From: Daldinia sp. FL1419
Taxonomy: Eukaryota > Ascomycota > Sordariomycetes > Xylariales > Hypoxylaceae
Direction of reading: 5' to 3'
Length of the DNA: 64,000 nt
Assembly (NCBI GenBank): GCA_025201765.1
Contig: MU623344.1
Span: forward strand, 248,001-312,000
The notes under the pieces are model-generated. The model had not been told where the DNA came from. It worked only from the letters and a program-made list of their open reading frames with translations, and ran no database searches. Below are positions 1-12,480 of this stretch, in pieces; position 1 is the first letter of the stretch, and every line of letters starts with the position of its first letter. The position numbers were made by a program, and so were the translations under genes.

Positions 1-3000
1 CGAGTTGCCCGCTAGGAAACCCGCCTCTCCAATACCCGGAACTTTGAGGATCGAACTACTATACGCTACCTCTTTTGAAAAAGGGGTAAGGGCAGTAAGT
101 AACAAAGCAAGAAGAAGCGATTTGACGTTACACGTGTAACATAGCAATAGCAAGCTGTTGCGATTTACGCAGAAGAGAGATAACCATACTACCAGGACCC
201 AGATTAACCTGAAAGCTTACTTGGGTATCTACATGTAAACCTGCCTAAGGCACGTTAAATATGCGATCGAGGGAGGGAGGAGGGGACCCCGGCAGATCTT
301 CACAGTACCTACCTACATATGTGGTTGAACGTTAGGTAATGAAGTCGCTTGGTAATAAACCTCTAAACATCGTCATCTGAGACTAGAGGTCGCATAGGTA
401 GTTGGAATTACTGAGAATTTGGAGTTGTCACATTACCTGACCTATTTCCATAGGTTACATACAGTAAGCAACCCATGAGCATGCCAAGACCTGTAAAGCT
501 TGTTGGCCACGACCCACGCACCAGAAGCCATTTGTGATGAGTTGAGATGGGTACCTAGCTTCTAGATGCTAGACCGAAAGCGAAAGAGAAAAGGAGAAAA
601 AGAGAATGAAAGAAAGAAACCGAAACAGTCCAAAATATTATCGAGTATAATATTAGACGTTGACGATAATTTGGAAGCGCCGGCTTACACAGCACGCAAA
701 AGGACGGATTTAGACATCTTCGTGAGCCTTTAGCAGCTTAGCAGCTTAGCATAGAGGGGCTTGCGGCGGGTTTTTCCGCTAATAGACATTTGGAGCCCTG
801 CCGTCATGGCCTAGAATAATTAACTATAGCACATGTCTTTGTAGTGGCTTTGCCTCCTCTCACCTGAAACTCCCCGCCCCGAAATCCTCGGTAGCAGCTT
901 TTTTATCTTCAGGGATGAGTTGACTTATACAGTAAATAGATAGAAATGATCCATAGCTGCAAGTTGCACGGGTTATGCCCACTACGTGCACTACGTAATT
1001 AAAAGCCCCGGCGAACAAGACTCCATCATTCCTGCGTGCAATTAGCGGTCGATGTTACTGCGATGTAAGGTAGATTGTGGGTAATGGTAGTAGAGAAGCG
1101 TAGGGGAAAATGTAGGGGGGGAGGACCATTTTCTGATCACAGCGTTTTGGGGAAAAGAAATGGGACGGTAACAAGGCACCTCCGATCGAAAATCCTTCCG
1201 TAACAACCTGGGCTTCTAATGTTAGCATAACGACTGCACGCCATCATGGTCACCACGCCGAGAGCGTGTCAAGGTACCTAGGTAGCCTATGTTCCTAGGT
1301 AGGTTATGTCCGGGTAGGCCCTGTAACGTATCCCCCACTGAGACAAGCTCGATGGGCCATCACTGGCCATCACTTTGGAATTTTAGGTACTGAAATGGAC
1401 TTATGTTGTGAAGTCCACTTGTTCAAGTGTATCATCATCATCATCATCTGTACTATGTATGCCCCAATATAGCGGGAAGCGGCACAAGGCCCCCCTTCGA
1501 TTTAACTATTAACTAAGAGAACTAATAATAACTTAAGCTTACAGGAAAAAGACGAAGTTTACGTAGTAGGATGCCAGATATTCCTCTTCTTCTGGAGAAA
1601 CGAGGGCTAATTTACCCACAAAGCCAAGATCCGAAATCGAACGATGGCGTCTCACAGCTCTTCGCGCATTTCCGTGTCAACATTATCTGTTTCCTATCTA
1701 TCGAATCCCACATGTTGCCTTCCCTGTACCTAGCCTTTCTTTTCTTTTCTTTCTTTCTTTTTTTTTTTTTTTTTTTTTTTTCGTGCCGTAGGTTGGGTCA
1801 GTACCAACAAAATAGCTGGAATGTATCCCTCGTAGCCCACATCCCACAGGCCTTCTCCAGACCTCACCATACCGAGGTCTGTCTACCCCCAGTTCATGTA
1901 CGATTCATCGGTAACACAAAGCAATTAACTATGTGCTGCAAAAGTTCAGCCACTCTGTTCGTCATCCTCTTAGCCCATCTTGCACATTGCTCCTCTGCAA
2001 GCTAGTAGACGATGAGTGAAGCCCTTCACTAGCCGAGCTGACATTTTCGGCTCTTCTACGTACTAAATAAAGATACGCTACTAAACAACCCGTAATTACT
2101 CGAGGGAGGACGTCTCCAGAAAGTTGAATCACAAGTAAAATAGTAAAGGGAAAACAAGCTTGAAAGTAGTGCTAGAACAAGCTCATCTTTCCCCTCTCAC
2201 TTAAACCCCCCGGACTCACCATACAAATTCTGGCTAGGCTTGATGTCGTTAGGACTCGCCGCTCGTAGTTGACCCTTGTTCCTACCAAAAAAAAAAAGAA
2301 GAAGAAAATAAAAAGGTTTGCCTACACTAAAGAATCTCACAAGGCATGACAGGGCTTGAGAAGCCTGACAAGCTACAAAGTACCTTACCTGCGAATGATG
2401 CTCCTTCGACCCCCGTTTCTGCATGTATGTACCGGGGGGTCTTACAGGGGTAATACTTCTACACCCTTACCCCTGTCGCCGTTCTCCCCTAACGTCCCTC
2501 GACCTGGCTAGGTACAATGAAGGTATATCCCGCTGATCTTGAAAGTGGGCGGCCCACTCCTTTGTCTAGGTCCTCATTCGTTCCCCTCGATCTCGCACCC
2601 ATCTTCGAGCCTATGTAGTAGAAGGGCCAAGTTCAGATTTCCCCCGTCATCTCTTCTTCCAACGTTGTCTCTCTCTCTACTATACCTAGTACTTTGCCTG
2701 TGCCCCCAAAATTCTCAAGCCGGGCCCACCCATGCCTCTCTTCTGCGGTTTGGCCGTTCTGCAACTGCTACATGCACATTAATCGCCTCCTGTCGACAAG
2801 GGTGCTGACCATGGAGACGAGGGTCTTGCATTTTCTTTGTACCTGCTCAGTACCTCCCTAGAGCAGGTGGGGAGCACAACGCGATGAGAGACCCTGCTCT
2901 GTAAGTGGTACTTTGTATGTGTGCTCGTTCATATAGAGACCGCATCTCAACTTATATCAGTCGTCCCATTCGCTCCACCCCGTCTACCTCTTCTCATGCA

Positions 3001-3208
3001 ATATCAATATCCTCTTGCCCAGACGATCTCATCTTTTCCATATTAACGTCTATTTATCCACGCCAGTCAACTTCCTCTTCTTTAATAGTCAAGAGATTCT
3101 ATACCGCGTTGAGACCAGAGTCGAGACCACTTGCCGTCCCGGGTTTCCTTATGTGTCCTTGCTAGAACCATATTGTATCATTCTTTCGATATAGTGCATA
3201 TTTCTAAC
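1..3208. other. Intergenic, no gene recognised
   Basis: No reading frame here looks like a conserved protein; the open frames are short, low-complexity or T-rich. It contains a T24 run, several short TACC/GGTA palindromes near 1270-1310, and a pyrimidine-rich stretch from about 2540 to 3200. That stretch probably includes the promoter and 5' leader of the zinc-cluster gene starting at 3209. Confidence 0.6.
1731..1781. repeat. Pyrimidine tract ending in T24
   Basis: A CTTT/TTTC-rich tract runs into an uninterrupted run of 24 T at 1758-1781. It is a simple sequence repeat, prone to length variation and assembly error. Confidence 0.9.
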
Positions 3209-5787
3209 ATGACAGTCTCACTTCCCCCATCGTCCAATTCGTCAAAGGACGCCCAGGCTGCCCGCAAGCGGAGGAGACGGGCCCCCGCCGGAGGAGCTGC
3301 GGATGATTGCTTCACCTGCATTAAGAGAAATACCAAGTGCGATAGGAGGCGGCCCTACTGCTCACAATGTCTCGAGATTGGGAATGAATGCTCCGGCTAC
3401 AAGACTCAACTGACCTGGGGAGTGGGTGTGGCGAGTCGAGGCAAGCTACGAGGACTTTCGTTGCCCATAGCAAAAGCACCACCAGTTGCGCCTGTTGGGA
3501 AGAAGGCGACGAGCCGGGCACGAGCAACAAGCTCCGCAGCGACTACCCCTCAATGGAACGGCCCAGAAGACGGGCTACGAAAGGTTCACCGAAACGATGG
3601 AAATCATACCGCTACCGTCCCTACGACACCGTATGGATCTTACCAAGAATACCCAAGATTCTCTCACGCGGAAGCTCCAGTGACATCTCAAGGGGCTTGG
3701 GGGGGTCTTCCAGCATACGCCGGAAACATGAGCTCTCATGACCAGCGCAGATTCCAGAAGCTTGGCTCCTCAATGAGCCACTATCCTATAATGGGTGATT
3801 CCCTATCATCGTCTGTAGACTCGCTCAGCGACGTCGAGTATGCTATGGGTCATTCTTACGCTAGAGAGGAGATTCCTTTCGCACACAGTCCTGGCCTCAT
3901 ATATGAGAACTATACGAGCCAGAGTCAGAGTTCGCCAATGCCTCAAAGTCCTGCCTCTACGATCATGATCGACCAACGAGCCGCCCCAACTTCGTGTCCT
4001 AGCCTAGTCTATGGTCCATCAGAACCCAGTTCGAGCCTCGGCTCTCACCCTGACTCCTATGGGCCACAGATGGCCCATAGACTAGTCGCGGATAGCGACA
4101 CTTTGAGTAAGGATCACGCGTTCCGAAATCCCACGCCTAGGCTCACTGACAACTCCTCGCAGGCGTCCCTGAGATGGAGCCCTACGGTACCAGCCCACAT
4201 TCCACGGATGGGTCTAACTGGGCAGCTGCGATTTCAAGGGATGATGATGTAACTCCCCCCGGTCCGGCCAACTTAGCTTTCCAGTATGAGAGCCAGCCGA
4301 TACAGATTAGCCCTGATCTCATCGCTAAGATGCCGTTCTTCATGGACTACTACGAGAATTCAATGTGCCCTTCAATGGTCCTGGTAGACGGACCCAACAA
4401 CCCATTCCGAGACCACATCCTGCGGCTGGCATCGGGCAGCCGCAGCCTACAACACGCCATCTGTGCTCTAGCTGCTTGTAACCTGAGGATGAAGAGGAGG
4501 CTAAGCCTCGGCCAACGTGCCAGATCAGACAGTACCGGCTCTGAGCGACTCTCCGAAGCTCAATCCGACCACCACTTCTTGAACGAAGAGCACCAACACC
4601 GAAACCTGGCTGTTCACCTCCTAAACGAACAATTGAACGACCCCATGAAATCCTGCCACGACTCTGTTTTGGCTACCATCCTACTCCTCTGTCACTACCG
4701 CATGGTCGAATCCGGAGTTGCGAAATTCCACACGCAGTTCGCCGGCGTCAAGAAGATTCTTAGCATGCGAGGCTCCGCCCCTTACCAAGGATCGAGCGAG
4801 TCTTCGTGGATGGAGGCTATTTTCACTTATTTCGACTCGATTTCCGCCAGCATCAATGACCGCGAGGCTCAACTGAACCATTCCTTCTACGGCCTTCCCT
4901 CGGACGCCAACTTGCTGCCGCCCGGAGCTGAGAACTTGGTCGGCTGTGATATTGAGTTATTCAAGACAATCGCCAAGCTTGGTCGTTTGAACCTCCTATC
5001 GCAGCAGCACCACGTTCAAAGCGTCCTATCGACACCCAGCGCTCACATCGGAACCCCGACGACCTCGCCTCCCCTGGGATCTCCCATGGGACAGCAGTTC
5101 AAGCAAACCAGCCCGCCCATTGGGGATTTCTTCAGCATCAACCACCACCGCTATGATGGCAACGGCTTCGTTTCGCAGCTCGATGACGACGAGATCCTAT
5201 CCACAGGTCTTTGCCCCTCGCCGCAATTCGACGAGCACCGATCGACGTTCTGGCGCGAATGGAAGGAGGCCCGCGTGGCTCTCCAGAGCTGGCAATTCGA
5301 CTCCCAGCGCGTCACAGCGTCCCTCCCCAACTCCGCAACCCAGGCCCAGGTCCGCGACCTGCACTCCCTCTCCGAAGCCTTCCGCTACGCCGCTCTCCTG
5401 TACACTGAGCGCCTGGCCTCTCCCAACCTCCCTTCCACCAGCAACAACTTCCGCAACCTAGTCAGCCAGGTGGTGTACTACGCGACGTCCCTCGAGTCCG
5501 GCAGCAGCGCCGAGAAGTTTCTGCTCTGGCCGCTCTTCGTCGCCGGCAGCGAGTGCGTCAACGAGCTGCAGCAGAACATCGTGCGCAACAAGTGCCGCGA
5601 CATCATGTCCCGCAGCGGCTACATGAACAACCTCGCCGCCATCGAGGTCCTCGAGCGCCTCTGGGCCGGCGAGTACTACGAACCCCCCATGACCCCCGGC
5701 AGCAAGCTCGGCATGAGGCGCGGCTGCTTCAACTGGACCAAGTGCATCGGCGGTCCCGGGGTCGAGGTCGAATGGATCATGTTTTAA
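3209..5787 (+). CDS. Zn(II)2Cys6 fungal transcription factor
   Basis: A sequence-specific nuclear regulator of 840 residues. Exons are 3209-4106 and 4163-5787; the 56-nt intron has donor GTAAGG, a CTGAC branch site and a GCAG acceptor, and restores the frame exactly. The start is the first ATG in the frame. After a basic stretch (residues 20-24), cysteines 34, 37, 44, 51, 54 and 61 form C-x2-C-x6-C-x6-C-x2-C-x6-C, the zinc cluster that binds two Zn ions and contacts CGG-type sites. A Ser/Pro/Gln-rich linker (about 65-330) follows. The C-terminal half resembles the fungal-specific Fungal_trans_2 type domain (PF11951), with helices such as LRLASGSRSLQHAICALAAC. I recall the linker right after the cluster (QLTWGVGVASRGKLRG) from a conserved Moc3-like family, but cannot verify that. 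The target genes cannot be told from the sequence, and neighbours give no pathway hint. The 3' end is much more GC-rich than the surrounding DNA. Confidence 0.9.
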
Positions 5788-6302
5788 TGCGGATGACACC
5801 AACTACTCTTACTACTCTTACTACCACTACTACTACTCTCGTATATTCTATGAACGATCAAAAAGGAGGCCAGCTTTTTTTCTGAACATGACGGAACCGG
5901 AACATATGGGATCATAGAGGTTTATCACGACCTTTTCTATCTATTTACTCGCGCGCATATTCGCTTCTCCGATGTATATTTTTAGCACCACCTTTCGGGA
6001 TTGTTTTTTTTATATAGTCTTTCGTCTTTCTTCTACTGTTTATTTTTCGAGTTGTTATTGTTTATTTTTTGCTCATCCCCCTTTTTGTTCTTGTTTATCA
6101 CGGAAACTGTACATTATATACACTTGCATGTTGATATCCCGGGGTTTTACGGATTTTACGGCGGATACGAACGAAGGCTTTTGGAATGTTTTTTTTTGTG
6201 TTGTGGACCTTGTTTCTTCATTTTCAACATTGGGATGGGGTCTGTCTGTGCTCAGCAAGAATGTTCTGTTGGGCTCATGTTTAGAGGGAAGTATTTTTGG
6301 AA

Positions 6303-6316
6303 GGGGGGGGGGGGGG
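6303..6316. repeat. G14 homopolymer
   Basis: An uninterrupted run of 14 G lies in the presumed 3' flank of the zinc-cluster gene. Such runs are rare in fungal intergenic DNA and are sequencing-error hot spots. Confidence 0.85.
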
Positions 6317-6827
6317 CTGAAAGGAGGAGAGCGGTGGAGTACGAGTAGGAGGAAGAAACTTGGGCTTTTTTTTTTCCACGCGCACTGGTGGTGGCAGTGA
6401 GTGATGGTGGCAGTTGTTGTAAGTAGCTAGCATATGACTTGGTTGCGCTACAACTTGTATAGACATGCATACAGATGAAGCAAGAAAGAGAAGAGCATTT
6501 CCCAAGACATACATAACACTGTTCGTCACTCGAGTCTCGTGATTTCGTGCACACGCCCGCCTTCTATTTACTTTTACCACACCCTTAGGCTTGATTGGGG
6601 GGCGCATGTGAGCAAGCTGTCAGCACGCAAAGCAGATCTCCCGGCGTCCAACGTCACGCCATAGCGCCTCATGCCCCCAAGAAAACACACTGGCTGCTAG
6701 AAAGCAGGCTAGCTACCTAGTAGTTAGCTTGTCGAACGCTGGCGTGTTATAGCCTACCTATATGTGTTATACCCTTTTATTTTCTAGGCTAGGGATGTAA
6801 GTAAGTAAACTAGATGTATCCGTAGAA

Positions 6828-6860
6828 CCACACACACACCACCACCACCACCACCACCAC
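6828..6860. repeat. (CA)n/(ACC)n microsatellite
   Basis: A short CA repeat passes directly into about seven ACC units. No coding frame supports it as a homopolymeric protein tract. Confidence 0.9.
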
Positions 6861-9243
6861 AACCGCCGGTAGTACTCGTCGAGCGGGCGGGAAGGAACCC
6901 TTCCCACCCACCCCAAATCTCGCTCCCTCCCGCCCTCCATCGTTAGTGAATACCGTTCCGTAATGGAGGGCTCGACGGCACAGCCACATCTTCTTACCTG
7001 GCTCCCCTTCGCACTCGGTAGATACCTTACCTTGCAGTTCAATGCTAGAGGGAGCCTCTTGGAGAACATTACATATACATAGGTAGGTACCCTACATATA
7101 ACTACCTACCTATGGATACCCTCTCTACATAGTATAAGGGCCTACTTTAGTTATCCATGGATGTGCAACCCCATGTACGTCCCATCTCCAAAGGACATTT
7201 TCGCTCTCTAAACCTGTTCTCGGTGGTTATCTCAAATGGCCCCAGCACTTACGTATAGGCAACGAGGGTAAGGTATATGTCGCAAGAGTAATTACAAAAA
7301 ATTCGTATAGCCATCCTCTCACTTACCTTCGTCTTCCGTCGTTCGTGGACCCCCACCCCCCGCGCATTTCCCAAAAGGGGAGGAAGAAAGAACTGCTGTC
7401 AGCAGCCCAGCCCCGCCACGAGATTTTACGTGCATACCTCTCTTAAATCTTCGAACTTGTTTCACAGATACGTAATAAGAAGTAGATCGTATCTAAGGGT
7501 CCCCAACAAATCGTTACATAGATACCTACGTAACGATATATGTAAAACAAGGATGGGGCAGATCGAGTGAGTGGAGAGGAACGAGGAGATCAGTACAATA
7601 CCTAGGGTACAGCTCATGACTCGGGCTGTATCTACGGAATACCTAACGTAATCTATCCAGCTATAGCTAGCTAGGCAGCTGTCAGTAATAGCCTGAGCCA
7701 AGAAGTTGCAATACATGGTTTACTTACATAGGCCTACATAGTAAAGCAATGCTGCATATCTTGTCACTTTGTTTTTACTTGCTCTTTTCTCTTTAGCTTC
7801 TTTTGCCTCTGGCAAAGGTCCAGGCCGACGCGAGCAAAGTCTGGTTCGTCCATTCACCGATCGTCCCACTACTCCTCGGCCCACCAACGCTATCACACCC
7901 AATATCTAGAATGATCGTCGCTGCAGAGTCGAGCCGTAGAGTACGTAGCTACTATGTTGCTAGCGCTTGCTCACCTTCGCCGGTCACCTTTGCTCGGTAT
8001 GTAAGGACCCACTGAGGATGATGGGATCTGCCGTAGCCTAGAGCGCTAGCCACGGTAGATACCCGGGTCGTGTCAGCAGACTCGGTTTCCCCTTGGTTCG
8101 CCCATTGTTTAAGTCCATATGGTCGGGTTTTGACAGCATTGAAAATAAAGCTGCCGGCGAGTCGTCTGACCACCGTGACAGCCTTCCGGACGAACCGAGG
8201 CTCCTGGTTGGCAGATTTCTGCTCAGCTCGTGCTACAAACATGACGCGGAGATGCTAATATTCGACGGCACGAACCACGAAGGAAGCCGCCCGAATGTGG
8301 AGCCGGTAAATCTAGATGATTCCCGTAGTATGTAGATCGTATGGTAAACATGGAGTCGCCCCCCCTTCGTAGGGAAACGTCAACCGAGCCAGACTTGTTA
8401 GCAAAGCTCCATTAGTTCGATCAATCAAGCAACCAATTCATGATCTGAGTACCCCAATTGAATTCATTGGCAGATACGGACTCCGGGATCCGAGATCTTC
8501 CGCCCGCGCGACATGGGATACTAGAGTAGGGTTCCTAGCCGGAGGTGGCCTGCAGGTTAGCGCAGGTCTGGCGGCGGCGCGAAGAGATAGACATCCCACG
8601 TTGGCAGTAATACCAGTACGGTAGCATAGCAGTATAGCGGGTAGTATAGTAGTATAGTAGTATACCAAATGTATCGAGATGATAGGGTTGTTTCGTCCGA
8701 AGCACGATATTTTAGCTTCTTCTTCGCGGGTTCTAGTATGTCTCGGATCTGCTAGCCAGGGATCCCATTTTGGGGGAATGACTCCGTGATTCGAGACTCG
8801 AATCGACAGCAGAAGAGCACTCGGGGTTCATTCCTCATCTATAACTAACCTACGCCCCTGTTATGCGACTCTGTGTGCAGTAGGTCGGCCATTGCATCAA
8901 AATCGCGGGCTTGGCCGCATCGGCGGGTTCCAGAAGTTCACCTGGCTGCCGATTGGCTTACCCGGAATCCTAGTACTTGATCGGATCACGAAAGCCTACT
9001 GGTTGCAGGGAGTCGCCGATCGATCAAAGTTTGGGGGTAATGGTCAGATAGTTTAGAACCTCTCGCCGATTGCCCTGAAGCAACTTTAGCGAGGTGACAA
9101 ATGCAAGGAGTTGGGAACTCGTATCCGTAGAAGAGCTAATACCCGCGATGCGGGTATGTAACGTCAAGCGTAGTACTTCGTCGTTGCTTTTGCTCGAGTT
9201 TGGAATCATGTCGGGACTTGGGCTTAGACTTGACGATTCAGTT

Positions 9244-9291
9244 ACAACCTGGACAACCTGGACAATCGCGACAATCGCTACAGTCGCTACA
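9244..9291. repeat. Imperfect 9-mer tandem repeat
   Basis: Successive units of the type ACAACCTGG, ACAATCGCG, ACAATCGCT, ACAGTCGCT are arranged head to tail and drift by single substitutions. It is most likely a decaying minisatellite. Confidence 0.7.
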
Positions 9292-10075
9292 GTCCCACGT
9301 AGGAATTTATGCAGCATCGTTTCCTCTCATGCACCGCCCCGCCCTCGCTTGCGAAGACTGGAGACAGCAGAAGGCTTCGTGGACAACGGGTGGATAACGT
9401 GCGAAAAAAACATGATGCCGAACCCACAAATTATCATGATAAATAGGTAGGTACTTGTATAAGACTTCCTCAACTTATACAGCTTATACGGTAGATGGTC
9501 GATAATAGAGGGTAGATGTTAGAAGCACCTCATGAATTGTCCACAACGCCAAGCCCGGCCAGCGTGGGCCAAAGTGGCAAGAAGATGTCCCCGCAAGGCT
9601 CGTATCGACTCACCCTTGGTAGAATGGTAGAATGGTAGAATGAGTGGTAAGTTTACCCATTCTAACGGCTGACGAATTTTGGCCGGGGCGTTGGAGGATC
9701 GCAACGCGGAAACGAAGAAATGTTGTTTCTGTTTTTGGTTTGTTACTGTGAAGCTGCCGTACGTAAGCATGTGGGGGAAAAAATAATTAAATACTGGTGG
9801 ATGACTTGGCTGTTGGAAGCTAAAGTGCACGTGAGTGATAGATAAGATAAACGATAACAATTATTATCTTATCGTCGAGCGGTATCGACGCTGCTATGTT
9901 CAGAAATTTTGGAGCATTTCACATTCTGCTGGAGTATCTTGATGAAACAAGAAGCTAACGATCAAACACCCAATACCAGCGCAAACCAGCTATACTTGGC
10001 CAATTGACGACTATTTTATAAGTAATACACCGAGATATTTAAGCAAGTCAAAATACCATTCCCAACACTACTACC

Positions 10076-10870
10076 ATGGGTCGAGATCTCCAAAAGCGCA
10101 AGAGGCGTTCCTCTCGCCCCTCTATCCGCCAGCCCTCGTCGACGTTAAGATCGAAGCGCCTCCTTAATCCCCTAGGCAATGATCTAGTAGCCAGGAACTG
10201 GTAAGAGCGTCTTCTATATATTATGATATCCATGCGCCAAGTCGCATACAGAAAATCAAGAATGAAAAATCCTAAAGTTAAGGCTAAATCGCAACATAGG
10301 AACAAAAAGGAAACCACAACACAGAACTACCGCCGTCTCGGCCTCGTCTCCCGCCTCAAAGCGCCCACCGGCGGCGTAGAGCCCAACCTCTCGTCCAAAA
10401 AGCTCCAAGGCCGCGCCACAAAACCCGTCGACCCATTCGCCATCAGCCAGCCGACCGGCGCCGTGATCAGCGAGGTGCGCGTCGAGCGTGACGAGAACGG
10501 CAAGATCGTCCGTGTCCTCGGCGGTTCGAAGCGCAAGGACAACCCTCTGAACGACCCTCTCAACGACCTTGACTCTGACGACGATGAGGAAGAAGACGAG
10601 GGGGATGATGTCGAGGAGTGGGGCGGCATCGAGGATGCGAGTGGAGAAGACGACGTGATTGTCGCGCAGCTCGAGCACGAAGCTAATCGGCCTGTGGTCA
10701 AGAAGCCCCGGACCCAGACTAAGCGGGAGATTGAGTGGTTGCAGAGTTTGGTGGATAAGTACGGCGATGATACCAAGGCTATGGCGAGAGATCGCAAGTT
10801 GAACCCGATGCAGCAGACGGAGGCAGATATCGCCAGGAGGATTAAGAAATGGAAAGGTACTTCGGCTTAA
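10076..10870 (+). CDS. NOP16: Ribosome biogenesis protein Nop16
   Basis: A nucleolar 60S pre-ribosome assembly factor of 231 residues. Exons are 10076-10200 and 10300-10870; the 99-nt intron begins GTAAGA and splits the Trp codon of the conserved NWNKKET stretch, which strongly supports the join. The start ATG gives MGRDLQKRKRRSSR, the highly conserved basic N-terminus of the family. The second exon carries TQNYRRLGLVSRLKAPTGG, also a hallmark of fungal Nop16. A central acidic run (about 120-145, mostly D/E) and a C-terminal segment ending in RIKKWKG complete the family architecture (PF09420). Length is normal. The gene converges with the MARVEL gene, the stop codons being 0.6 kb apart. Confidence 0.96.
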
Positions 10871-11480
10871 AAAAAGGGGGGGAGGGAGAACAATCCCTTA
10901 TTTGGTAGATGGGAGTGTTGGAATAAGTGCATTGCAAGGCGTTATGGATCTTAGTATTTTGACCGGCCAAAAAAGCTAGTCCTTCGGTATATACTTCTTC
11001 TAGAAAGCATGAACTACTTTGCCGTCTTTCAAGTCGTAGAGATTATCTAAAGCGACACAACATCGACCCAAAAATAACAGAGTGAACCGATGGAATAGTG
11101 ATATAAAACCAATATCTACCCTTCCCTGCAAAGGTCTATTTGCACAACGTACTATGCTATTCGGAACACGCACACAAAACACGTAAAATCGCAACAATCG
11201 CAGGCAACTATCCTGGTATCCCATAGTACTCGAACCGTGAAACAGGTATCCGGAACACCGATCACCATTCGTGAAAAAAGCTTTTGTACTGGCCAGCCAC
11301 CCTGTCCCAAACGACTCTCTTCTTCTTCTACTACTCTCTCCCTCTCTCTCTCTCTCTCTCGTCCTATATACCTAAAGGAGTTTGTGTGTTTGAACTTTCC
11401 CAAGGTCGTCCGTCGTCGTGAGCTCCTCAACGCATTCTCGGAAACAGGAAAATTGTTACGCTATCAGAAAGACCACCTCC
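10871..11480. other. Convergent 3' flanks of NOP16 and the MARVEL gene
   Basis: This spacer holds the two 3' untranslated regions and a (CT)n microsatellite at about 11337-11360. No additional gene is seen. Confidence 0.6.
11337..11360. repeat. (CT)n microsatellite
   Basis: About eleven CT units with one interruption lie between two convergent genes. Open frames across it translate to alternating Leu-Ser or Arg-Glu and are not supported as proteins. Confidence 0.85.
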
Positions 11481-12480
11481 TTAATGCAATGTTCGGTCGT
11501 AGTTCGCGCTGGGGAATTGCACAGGCCTGTCGTCATCGTACTCTTCCGCCGCGGCAGGAGGAGCGTATATGTGAGGGCGGGATGTTTGCGAGCCATAGGG
11601 GTCACCGTATAAGTCGCTGTGCGCGGGCGACGTGCTGTGTGTTCGATACGTGTCGAAGGGGTTCTCGAGAGGAGCAGGGGATGTGCTGTGTGGTCTGTAC
11701 GAGGTGTCGTTGTCAAATCGACCACCGAACGAATCCGGGTCGTAGGGACCGCTGTGATGATCCTCATCGTGGTGGTCGTCCATTTGCACAGGCGCATATG
11801 CTTCCTCATCGTGTGGCGCCATCGAGAAGGCGGCCTTGTCCGGGTCGATGTTCTGGCTAGTTCCGATGTTTTCGTAACCGGGTAAACTCTCGGTACGCTG
11901 GTAGTATCTCAAGGTGTATACGCTAACGGCTGTTGATGCAGCCCAAGCCAGCCTATGCTAACAGTCAGCGGGATGTATCTTGATCGATAGATTATGTTAA
12001 TATCGTGCTTACGTTTCGAAAAATGCGATTCCGACAATGGCTTTGCTAACGGAGCATCCCTTGCCGCACGAGTTGGCAGTGTTGTAGGCTGCCTGGCTGG
12101 CAAAAGCAGACAGCCAGAAGATGGTGAAGATAGTGTCGGTGACGACCATTACATGCGGTTGAGCGGCTTTCCGAGTTCGTTCGAACCGAGGTGCTAAAGC
12201 CAAGTATATCCAGGCGGGGATAGATAGGAAACACTGTTACCAGACCTTGTAAGTAACTGTATGTTTTATTCTTCATAGGAGGTGATGACAAAAGGGATAT
12301 GCTACGTACTAGGCCGAAGGGCCAACCGTCGTTGCCATTAATTACGGAATCCTCGGCTCGGAATAAGACGATCTCAAGTATGAATATTACTATGGCGAGG
12401 ACACCTTGGAAAATATGTATTCCGAGTTTGGTGTTGGGCACCTTATCCGGGTTAACGTCTAATTTCTCGAAGAGAGCCAT
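11481..12480 (-). CDS. MARVEL-domain integral membrane protein
   Basis: A four-span membrane protein of 287 residues. Exons in transcription order are 12480-12310, 12233-12013 and 11952-11481. Donors are GTACGT and GTAAGC; both joins keep frame through hydrophobic helices. Predicted membrane segments lie near 20-42 (GIHIFQGVLAIVIFILEIVL), 58-72, 87-107 and 118-143, the spacing of MARVEL proteins (PF01284). The C-terminal tail of about 140 residues is hydrophilic, rich in D, H, S and Y, and probably cytosolic. Fungal relatives sit in plasma-membrane or eisosome-like domains, but the precise role of this one is unknown. A Cys pair (SCGKGC) lies in the loop before the last helix, as in many homologues. 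Confidence 0.87.

Larger units (their letters stand above)
5788..10075. other. Intergenic, simple repeats, no gene recognised
   Basis: This 4.3-kb spacer between the zinc-cluster gene and NOP16 has no convincing coding region. It carries a G14 run (6303-6316), a CA/ACC microsatellite (6828-6860), TACC/GGTA palindromes (7078-7115), a small AGTAT repeat (8640-8662) and an imperfect 9-mer repeat (9244-9291). The last few hundred bases must hold the NOP16 promoter. Confidence 0.6.

Noticed and set aside
2539..2808. Open frame upstream of the zinc-cluster gene
   Set aside because: It is a pyrimidine-rich leader-like sequence coding Ser/Leu/Pro runs, with no motif and no splice link to the next gene.
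5972..6607. Overlapping Phe/Cys-rich frames on both strands after the zinc-cluster gene
   Set aside because: They arise from T-rich and G-run low-complexity 3' flank sequence.
10256..10797. Long minus-strand frames across NOP16
   Set aside because: They are shadows of the acidic and basic tracts of NOP16 in the reverse frame; the plus-strand protein is clearly conserved.
11237..11860. A 207-codon plus-strand frame opposite the MARVEL gene
   Set aside because: It is the antisense of the supported MARVEL exon 3 plus the CT microsatellite, is Arg/Cys-rich, and has no family resemblance.
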